This document shows positions 1 to 5,682 of a DNA stretch of 5,682 bases, piece by piece. This DNA is from Pirellulales bacterium (GTDB lineage: Bacteria > Planctomycetota > Planctomycetia > Pirellulales > JAICIG01). Position 1 is the stretch's first letter; every line of letters starts with the position of its first letter. The notes under the pieces are model-generated. The model searched no databases. It was not told the DNA's origin and saw only the letters and a list, made by a program, of their open reading frames with translations. The position numbers and the translations under genes are program-made. The stretch covers positions 1 through 5,682 of the forward strand of contig JAICIG010000480.1 in the NCBI GenBank assembly GCA_025924495.1, read 5' to 3'.

Positions 1-486
<486 letters not shown>

Positions 487-650
487 GGCAATCGGCCGGA
501 GAAAGACGAACTCAAAGAAAGGGCAAGAACTGCAACGACCTGGCGGGGCGGCTGCGAGAGAGCTTTCAATGAGATTTTGCGCAGCGAGCTCGAGATTGTC
601 CGGGTCGCACTTAAAGCAAGACGGGATATGGGCGGCACAGGGAACGGGCC
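487..650. other. Intergenic gap between prkA and the DUF444 gene
   Basis: These 164 bp are the only substantial non-coding stretch in the window. The downstream gene cannot be extended into it for long, because its frame meets a TAA at 612-614 and has no convincing alternative start. The longest plus-strand frame I find inside (ATG at 569, 45 codons, running into the DUF444 gene) has no recognisable features. A 6-bp inverted repeat (551-556 with 580-585, 23-nt loop) is the best structure seen and may be chance. No convincing -35/-10 promoter was seen, although planctomycete promoters are poorly defined by eye. Confidence 0.6.
639..643 (+). promoter_or_regulatory. Likely ribosome binding site for the DUF444 gene
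   Basis: AGGGA lies 7 nt before the ATG at 651. It is an imperfect match to the Shine-Dalgarno consensus at good spacing and supports that start. Confidence 0.5.
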
Positions 651-1763
651 ATGTTTGTGAAAATCGAGCGAGACCAATCGCGTTTCAAGCAAATCGTGCG
701 GGGTAAAATCCGCGAGAACTTGCGGAAATACGTTACCCACGGCGAGCTCATCGGCCGCAAGGGTCGCGATCTTGTCAGCATTCCCGTGCCGCAACTCGAC
801 GTGCCCCACTTTCGCTACGGCCAGAACGGCTCGGGGGGCGTCGGCCAGGGTGATGGGGAAGAAGGCATGCCGATTTCTCCGGGCGATCCTCAAGAAGGGG
901 ACGGCCAAGGCCAGGCCGGGGCGGATCCTGGCGGGCACATCCTCGAGGTCGAGGTTTCGCTGGAAGAGCTCGCTCAAATTCTCGGCGACGAGCTGGAGCT
1001 GCCGCGAATCGAGCCGAAAGGCAAGGCCAACATCACGGAGGAAAAGGCGCGTTACACGAGCATTCGCCGCTCAGGTCCCGAGTCGTTGCGGCATTTCAAG
1101 CGCACCTACATGGAAGCGCTGCGCAGGCAGATCTCCTCGAACAGCTACGACGCCCGGCAGCCGCTGGTGGTTCCTATCCGGGAAGACAAGCGTTATCGCG
1201 CTTGGACGACGACCCCCTTGCCCGATGCCAACGCGGTGGCGATTTACCTGATGGACGTGTCAGGCTCGATGACCGATGAGCAAAAGCAAATTGTGCGGAC
1301 CGAAGCGTTTTGGATCGACACCTGGCTGAAGAGCCAATACGACGGTCTGGAGACGCGCTACATCATTCACGACGCCGCGGCCAAGGAGGTCGATGAAGAA
1401 ACGTTCTATCACACGCGCGAAAGCGGCGGTACGCGAATTAGCTCCGCATATCAGGTCTGCGTAGAGCTGATCCATCGAGAATTCCCTGCTTCGGAATGGA
1501 ACTTGTATGTCTTCCAATTCTCCGACGGAGACAACTGGGGCGAGGATAATCAGACCAGCCTCAAGCTGTTGCGCGAACACTTGCTGCCGCAGGTGAACCT
1601 ATTTTGTTACGGCCAGGTGGAAAGTCCCTACGGCAGCGGCGAGTTTTTACGGACCTTGCGTGACGGCCCTGCCAAGGATGCCGAAAACCTGGTCCTGTCG
1701 GAAATCCGCGACCGCGACGCGATCTATGAATCGATCAGACTTTTTCTGGGCAAGGGAAAATAA
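651..1763 (+). CDS. yeaH: YeaH/YhbH family protein (DUF444) with a von Willebrand A-type domain
   Basis: A complete 370-aa member of the DUF444 family (E. coli YeaH, Bacillus YhbH). From the N-terminus it has a basic helical region (about 1-60, with IRENLRKYV and the segment [16 protein letters not shown]), a Gly/Asp/Gln-rich linker (about 58-95, including VGQGDGEEG), a short conserved helix followed by [10 protein letters not shown] (about 103-125), and a VWA domain (about 195-368). The MIDAS metal site is complete: D202-x-S204-x-S206 in LMDVSGSM, T261 in ESGGT, and D292 in FSDGDNW. The family-typical [11 protein letters not shown] follows strand 2. Length and linker resemble Bacillus YhbH (about 390 aa) more than the longer E. 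coli YeaH (about 427 aa). The exact function is not established. The gene is nearly always found with prkA and spoVR, and VWA proteins often act with AAA+ partners, so a PrkA adaptor role is plausible but inferred. It is probably cotranscribed with spoVR, which starts 3 bp after its stop. Confidence 0.95.
   Translation: MFVKIERDQSRFKQIVRGKIRENLRKYVTHGELIGRKGRDLVSIPVPQLDVPHFRYGQNGSGGVGQGDGEEGMPISPGDPQEGDGQGQAGADPGGHILEVEVSLEELAQILGDELELPRIEPKGKANITEEKARYTSIRRSGPESLRHFKRTYMEALRRQISSNSYDARQPLVVPIREDKRYRAWTTTPLPDANAVAIYLMDVSGSMTDEQKQIVRTEAFWIDTWLKSQYDGLETRYIIHDAAAKEVDEETFYHTRESGGTRISSAYQVCVELIHREFPASEWNLYVFQFSDGDNWGEDNQTSLKLLREHLLPQVNLFCYGQVESPYGSGEFLRTLRDGPAKDAENLVLSEIRDRDAIYESIRLFLGKGK
1752..1757 (+). 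promoter_or_regulatory. Likely ribosome binding site for spoVR, inside the end of the DUF444 gene
   Basis: AAGGGA sits within the last codons of the DUF444 gene, 9 nt before the ATG at 1767. Its position suggests that translation of the two genes is coupled. Confidence 0.5.
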
Positions 1764-1766
1764 GCT

Positions 1767-3290
1767 ATGGCCACTTGCCGCATCGAGCCGCTGCCGAGCT
1801 ATCTGGCCGAGATCCAGACGCAGATGGAGCAACATGCCAGGAATTACGGTCTCGATTTCTACCCGACGATCTTTGAGTTAGTCGACCATGACGAGTTGAA
1901 CGCGATCGCCGCTTACGGCGGCTTTCCTACGCGCTACCCGCACTGGCGCTTCGGCATGGAGTTCGAGCAACTCTCTAAGGGCTATAGTTACGGACTGCAA
2001 AAGATTTACGAGTTGGTCATCAACAATAATCCTTGCTACGCCTATTTGATGCGGTCGAACGGCCTGACTGACCAGAAGATGGTGATTGCTCATGTCTATG
2101 GGCATTGCGACTTCTTCAAGAACAACTTCTGGTTCAGTCAGACGAGCCGCAAAATGATGGATGAGATGGCCAACCATGGCAATCGCATCCGCCGGTACAT
2201 GGACCGCGTGGGCGTGGAAGAGGTCGAAACGTTCATTGACGCGTGCTTGAGCATCGAAGATTTGATCGACGTTCACTCGCCGTTCATTAAACGCTTCGAT
2301 TCCCCGCGGGCCGATCGACTAGCGGCGACCGAGGACGAAGCGGATCTTTCTCGTCCCGGCAAGTTCGAAGCCAAGAACTACATGGACCAGTTCATTAACC
2401 CTCCCGACGCGCTGGCTGCCGAGGCGGAAAAACGCCGGGAACAACAGAAGGTCGAGCAGCGGTTTCCCAAGGAGCCGGTTCGCGACGTGATGTTGTTTAT
2501 TCTGGAACACGCTCCGCTGAAGCCTTGGCAGCTTGACGTCATGTCGATTGTTCGCGATGAGGCCTATTACTTCGCCCCTCAAGGTCAGACCAAGATCATG
2601 AACGAGGGCTGGGCCAGCTACTGGCATTCCACGATCATGACGCGTCAAGGGTTGCTGCCGGGCGACGTGGTCAACTACTGCGATCACCACTCGGGCACCA
2701 TGGCCACCTCGCCGGGCCGCTTGAATCCCTACAAGCTTGGCTTGGAGCTGCTGCGCGACATCGAGGACCGCTGGAACAAGGGCCGTTTCGGCAAGGAATA
2801 CGAAGAGTGCGACGACCTCGCCGCTAAAAGAGACTGGGACACGGGAGCCGGCCTGGGACGAGCCAAGATCTTCGAGGTCCGCAAAATTCACAACGACTTG
2901 ACGTTCATCGACACCTTCTTAACGCTTGACTTTTGCCGCGAGCACAAGCTGTTTTCGTTCGGCTACAACAACGACTCGAACTATTATGAAATCGAGAGCC
3001 GAGAGTTTCCCAAAATCAAGCAACGGCTGCTATTCAGCCTGACGCATCGAGGCCAGCCGTTCATTACGGTACGGGACGGAAACTACAAGAATCGCGGCGA
3101 ACTGTTTCTCGAACATGAGTTCAACGGCGTCGAATTGCAAATGGGTTATGCGCGAGACACGTTAGTTAATCTGCAGCGATTATGGAGCCGCCCGGTCCAC
3201 ATCGAGACGGTTCTTGGGGGCACAAAGACAATTCTTTCTTACGATGGCTCGGAGCACTCGGTTGAGCAATTCAAGCCGTCGTCTCGATAA
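1767..3290 (+). CDS. spoVR: SpoVR family protein
   Basis: A complete 507-aa SpoVR (E. coli YcgB is about 510 aa), so neither truncated nor fused. Family signatures appear in order: YPHWRFGMEFEQL (57-69), NNNPCYAYLM (86-95), the strongly conserved AHVYGHCDFFKNNFWF (108-123), PWQLDVMSIVRDEAYYFAPQ (253-272), KIMNEGWASYWH (276-287) and YCDHHSG (304-310). The C-terminal SpoVR-like domain covers about 380-500 (FSFGY, EIESREFPKIK, ITVRDGNYKNRGEL). A charged, less conserved insert rich in Asp, Glu, Lys and Arg lies near 180-235. In Bacillus SpoVR affects spore cortex formation; elsewhere the family is tied to stationary phase and starvation, and its biochemistry is not settled. It is a predicted cytoplasmic protein with no signal peptide or membrane segment. 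The ATG at 1767 is preferred because it follows the upstream stop directly and the N-terminal segment fits the family length. Confidence 0.97.
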   Translation: MATCRIEPLPSYLAEIQTQMEQHARNYGLDFYPTIFELVDHDELNAIAAYGGFPTRYPHWRFGMEFEQLSKGYSYGLQKIYELVINNNPCYAYLMRSNGLTDQKMVIAHVYGHCDFFKNNFWFSQTSRKMMDEMANHGNRIRRYMDRVGVEEVETFIDACLSIEDLIDVHSPFIKRFDSPRADRLAATEDEADLSRPGKFEAKNYMDQFINPPDALAAEAEKRREQQKVEQRFPKEPVRDVMLFILEHAPLKPWQLDVMSIVRDEAYYFAPQGQTKIMNEGWASYWHSTIMTRQGLLPGDVVNYCDHHSGTMATSPGRLNPYKLGLELLRDIEDRWNKGRFGKEYEECDDLAAKRDWDTGAGLGRAKIFEVRKIHNDLTFIDTFLTLDFCREHKLFSFGYNNDSNYYEIESREFPKIKQRLLFSLTHRGQPFITVRDGNYKNRGELFLEHEFNGVELQMGYARDTLVNLQRLWSRPVHIETVLGGTKTILSYDGSEHSVEQFKPSSR

Positions 3291-3294
3291 GGAG
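3289..3294 (+). promoter_or_regulatory. Strong ribosome binding site overlapping the spoVR stop codon
   Basis: AAGGAG uses the last two bases of the spoVR TAA and lies 7 nt before the ATG at 3302. It is the best Shine-Dalgarno match of the plus-strand genes in this window. It fixes the start of the next gene and argues for cotranscription with spoVR. Confidence 0.75.
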
Positions 3295-3301
3295 CGAAAC
3301 A

Positions 3302-3781
3302 ATGACGTTGGTGGAAAAGACCCGCGCAGCTCTGGCCGCCGCACCGCTTTTTTCCAGCGGTCGGCAGTTGCTGGCTGTTGACGAAAGCGGCCAGGGGCTC
3401 TCCTGCGAACTTTCGGGACTTGACACTTTCGGCTGCGCCTTCGTGCGATTTGAGCTGCACAGCAACGCACTGTCCGAGGCGACGATCGCACAGATTCGCG
3501 ATATCAGCAACAAACTCTCGGCGCGTTTGAACTACTTGCTGGAACCCATTACGGCTGTCGAAGCCGATGCGGAACAGTGTGTGGTGCAAATGCGGTCCAA
3601 CCCGCCGCAACGTGAAGAGCAGCGAACGAGTTATTACGAGCTGCTGGTTCGTCGCGGCGGAGAGTTGAGTCTTTGTCGCTGGACGCAGGATCCTGGCGAT
3701 TCGCGACAGCTTCTGCCGGCGCATGTGACGCGCGAAGTGTTTTTGAGGCTGGTGGGAGACTTTTCCGCCGCCGCGGCTTGA
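3302..3781 (+). CDS. Conserved-looking hypothetical protein behind spoVR
   Basis: A 159-aa protein of unknown function. The start is well supported by an AAGGAG site overlapping the spoVR stop, with only 11 bp between the genes. The N-terminal 20 residues form a short amphipathic or alanine-rich helix rather than a convincing signal peptide. Next come predicted strands (about 22-53, with CELSGLDTFGCAFVRFEL), a helix (about 57-80, LSEATIAQIRDISNKLSARL), an alternating strand region (about 85-128, with AEQCVVQMRSNPPQ, YYELLVRRGGELSLCRW), and a final helix starting PAHVTREVFLRLVGDF before an alanine tail. Alternating beta strands around charged turns suggest a compact alpha/beta cytoplasmic protein. 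I recall similar proteins only from planctomycetes, from memory and unchecked. The four cysteines (35, 45, 93, 125) are not arranged in a recognisable metal motif. As the last gene of the apparent prkA-yeaH-spoVR operon it may work with that module; this is inference. Confidence 0.85.
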   Translation: MTLVEKTRAALAAAPLFSSGRQLLAVDESGQGLSCELSGLDTFGCAFVRFELHSNALSEATIAQIRDISNKLSARLNYLLEPITAVEADAEQCVVQMRSNPPQREEQRTSYYELLVRRGGELSLCRWTQDPGDSRQLLPAHVTREVFLRLVGDFSAAAA

Positions 3782-3790
3782 GGCCGGACT

Positions 3791-5682
3791 TCAATCGCGA
3801 ATTGCTGGTCGTCCCGCCGAGCGACGAGCCCCTAACGCGTCGGGCCTGGCCGCTGGCGGCCGGCGCGCGATCAGCTCGACCGTTAAATTGTCGATGAACG
3901 CCTCGCCCAGTCCAGTCATGGCAATTGTGACGGTGAGGGGTCCTGTGGCTGGAGCGGCGCGGTACAAAGTAAATTCTTTCCAGTTCTTGGCCTCGCCAAT
4001 TCGTTCGGAAAGCGACTCCCCGCCGAATGAGTCGAAGATTTGCAGTCCGTCAAAGCTCCCCGTAATCGGCCGCGGCACAAGCGCCCAGCCATGAATCCGC
4101 ACCCACTGGCCCGCTTGGACAGGAATGGGCGGCGTCACGAGCCACAGCGGCGGCGTTTCAAGCAATTCTACTGGCTTTTCGGGATCGGTGGGCGCCACGG
4201 TAAACCGAAAACTATACGCCCCGGCGAAGGCTGTCGGCGTCGCAGACAGTTCGCCCGCGGCGCGAATGCGCGCCGCGACTCCGGAGTCGTCGCGTGGGCA
4301 CGAATAAAGGCGCCACCCGTGGCTAAACATTCTGCGAAAATCTTCCATGCCGCCTTCCGGCAAGAGATTGCGCGAACGCTCGGCGGAATCGAGTTCGCTC
4401 AAAAACGCCCACTGCTGGGGCAGCGTTGCAACGTTGACCGCCAGCGGACTGGTCACAGGGCTGCCGATCGAGGCGACCGCTTTTTCCCAATGCTGGCGGT
4501 CCAGTAACCTGAGCGGCCTCATGGCCCGCTGGGCGCCGATCGCGGCGCCGCGATAATCTCGACCGGCCAGGCTTCGGCTTGCGGCCGCCAGGCTCAGCTT
4601 AGCCTCGCTGAGCCACTGCGGGGCATCGGCGCTAGGATGACCTCGGCGGGCGAGTTCTGCATCCAAATGTTCCGCCTCATTCAATTTATAGGCAGCTATG
4701 TCGTGCGCAATCTGAGCCATCCTGGGGCCGGTAGACATCGTCTGCTTTGTCAGCCGACCAATGGTCACGTCATCGGTTAGCAACACCATCGCCGTTACAC
4801 TGAACTCCTCGAGCTGCACATGCATGCCGCCAACTTTACGATTTTGTTTCACTGCCGGTCGTAAACCGCCTGCAGTGATCTCCAACGCCTTGTGCGATTC
4901 TGGTGCGCCTGGTACGACGAAGGTGACATTGTTTCCGGCCGACTGGTCGGGAACATACTGGCCGCCGGTTCCAAGCCAGACGGGCAATAGCAGCCGTGTC
5001 CGGTCGGTCTGCAGCACCGCGCCCGTGATGCCGCTGCTTGTACCGGAAGAGTCGCTCGCCGAGACGTTTGCCCTTAAGACGCCAGCGGCAGCCCAAGGTT
5101 GAATCAATTCCAACTCATGGTTTATCAATTCGAGAGTTCGCGCTCGCTGTCGTGTCTCGCTGTCCGCGGCATCTAGCGGCGATCGTGAGGCAAAGGCCAA
5201 TCCTCGTGCGCCCGCGGAGAGCGCTGCATGGGTGAGCAATTGCAATTGCTCGCTCGTGACCGAAGGCTGGCGACCGCGTCCGGCCGCGAGCAATGACACC
5301 TGGTCCAGTAACTCAGGAGGGAGTTGGGTTTGAATCGTCGCCCAAAATGGCGTTCCAGCCAGCGCCAATCGTGGTCGTTGGTAGAGCCAACGCCCGTAGT
5401 CGGCCAGTTCTAAACTAGTGCCTAACGGAGATCGGTTCGACAGCAGAATTGCCGCTGGAATGCGACTGTAGCTTTTCAGTTCCGACTCCGCTTCGCAAAC
5501 GATCGGACGCGGAGTCCCGCGGTCGGCGCGGCGCACTTCGTCGGCCCAGCGCCGCGTGGCTTTTAACTCGCGGTTGCTCAGTCTTTGCCCAAGATGCCAG
5601 GCCAGAACTGGATCGTATCGAGAATCAATCGGCGCAAGCGATCCCTGCAAAGCGTTCGGGTCGTTGAGCCCAGCCGGTTGGG
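3791..5682 (-). CDS. Large protein with barrel-like N-terminal part and C-terminal CBM4/9-like domain (N-terminus outside the window)
   Basis: The frame stays open on the minus strand through the right edge. A TTG at 5650 is only an internal Leu codon or a doubtful start, so the gene is treated as 5'-partial; residues here are numbered from that TTG. Residues 1-190 look like the end of a TIM-barrel-type fold, with AILLSNRSPLGTSLELADYGRWL, then LTHAALSAGARGLAF and SRSPLD followed by a helix LELINHELELIQPWAAAG, reminiscent of glycoside-hydrolase-like proteins. A beta-rich domain follows (about 210-295, with RLLLPVWLGTGGQYVP), then a helical region (about 305-395). The last part, from NLLPEGGMEDF (428-438) with HGWRLYS to FIDNLTVELI (585-594), has the shape of a CBM4/9-like jelly roll, including GQWVRIHGWA and WKEFTLYRAAP. 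The C-terminal 25 residues are rich in Arg, Ala and Pro. A secreted, carbohydrate-related role is plausible, but catalytic residues cannot be assigned and the signal peptide is out of view. Confidence 0.8.
   Translation of the reverse strand, partial: QPAGLNDPNALQGSLAPIDSRYDPVLAWHLGQRLSNRELKATRRWADEVRRADRGTPRPIVCEAESELKSYSRIPAAILLSNRSPLGTSLELADYGRWLYQRPRLALAGTPFWATIQTQLPPELLDQVSLLAAGRGRQPSVTSEQLQLLTHAALSAGARGLAFASRSPLDAADSETRQRARTLELINHELELIQPWAAAGVLRANVSASDSSGTSSGITGAVLQTDRTRLLLPVWLGTGGQYVPDQSAGNNVTFVVPGAPESHKALEITAGGLRPAVKQNRKVGGMHVQLEEFSVTAMVLLTDDVTIGRLTKQTMSTGPRMAQIAHDIAAYKLNEAEHLDAELARRGHPSADAPQWLSEAKLSLAAASRSLAGRDYRGAAIGAQRAMRPLRLLDRQHWEKAVASIGSPVTSPLAVNVATLPQQWAFLSELDSAERSRNLLPEGGMEDFRRMFSHGWRLYSCPRDDSGVAARIRAAGELSATPTAFAGAYSFRFTVAPTDPEKPVELLETPPLWLVTPPIPVQAGQWVRIHGWALVPRPITGSFDGLQIFDSFGGESLSERIGEAKNWKEFTLYRAAPATGPLTVTIAMTGLGEAFIDNLTVELIARRPPAARPDALGARRSAGRPAIRD
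3846..3863. repeat. GC-rich perfect inverted repeat near the 3' end of the minus-strand gene
   Basis: The arms 3846-3853 and 3856-3863 pair over eight positions, one of them G-U, around a 2-nt centre (realistically seven pairs with a 4-nt loop). No T-tract follows on either strand, so it is not a standard rho-independent terminator. It lies in the codons for the Arg/Ala/Pro-rich tail, where GC-rich self-complementarity can arise by chance. Confidence 0.35.

Noticed and set aside
551..585. Inverted repeat as a terminator after prkA
   Set aside because: Only 6 bp of stem, a 23-nt loop and no following T-tract.
569..706. 45-codon plus-strand frame starting in the prkA-DUF444 gap
   Set aside because: It runs into the DUF444 gene in another frame and has no recognisable features or clear ribosome binding site.
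2319..2891. 190-codon minus-strand reading frame inside spoVR
   Set aside because: Fully antisense to conserved SpoVR motifs; a GC-driven shadow frame.
3239..3724. 161-codon minus-strand frame opposite the 159-aa gene
   Set aside because: The plus-strand gene has a strong ribosome binding site, tight operon spacing and plausible secondary structure; the antisense frame has none of these and overlaps the spoVR end.
4040..4507. 155-codon plus-strand frame antisense to the large minus-strand gene
   Set aside because: Its product is an Arg-rich low-complexity translation typical of shadows, while the minus frame shows domain-like sequence throughout.
5648..5650. TTG as the true start of the minus-strand gene
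   Set aside because: The same frame continues open for at least ten more codons to the window edge with similar sequence character, so the start is most likely outside.

Overview
The window looks like part of a chromosome from a planctomycete, probably of the Pirellulales type. The GC content is moderately high. The protein style and the two flanking genes (a small conserved-looking protein and a long protein with a barrel-like N-terminal part and a carbohydrate-binding-like C-terminal part) match what I recall from that phylum. This taxonomic call is an inference, because no rRNA or other marker is present.

Bases 1-3290, plus strand: the conserved PrkA / YeaH(YhbH) / SpoVR stress-and-stationary-phase module. 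It consists of the C-terminal quarter of the PrkA serine kinase/AAA+ protein (cut by the window start), a 164-bp gap, a complete DUF444 protein with an intact MIDAS metal site, and, 3 bp after its stop, a complete full-length SpoVR. In Bacillus the homologues are linked to sporulation. In E. coli (yeaG, yeaH, ycgB) and in most other bacteria that have them, they belong to starvation and stationary-phase physiology. Planctomycetes are not known to form endospores, so a stress role is the better reading here.

Bases 3302-3781, plus strand: a 159-aa protein of unknown function, 11 bp behind spoVR and with a strong ribosome binding site that overlaps the spoVR stop codon. It is probably the last gene of the same operon and is the most interesting candidate for an undescribed partner of the module.

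Bases 3791-5682, minus strand: a long reading frame, convergent with the operon (9 bp between stop codons) and open through the right edge, so its N-terminus is missing. The visible part suggests a barrel-like region, a beta-rich domain, a helical segment and a C-terminal jelly-roll resembling CBM4/9-type carbohydrate-binding modules. It is unlikely to be functionally tied to the operon.

No tRNA, rRNA, CRISPR array, insertion sequence or clear rho-independent terminator was seen. Nearly all of the window is coding.
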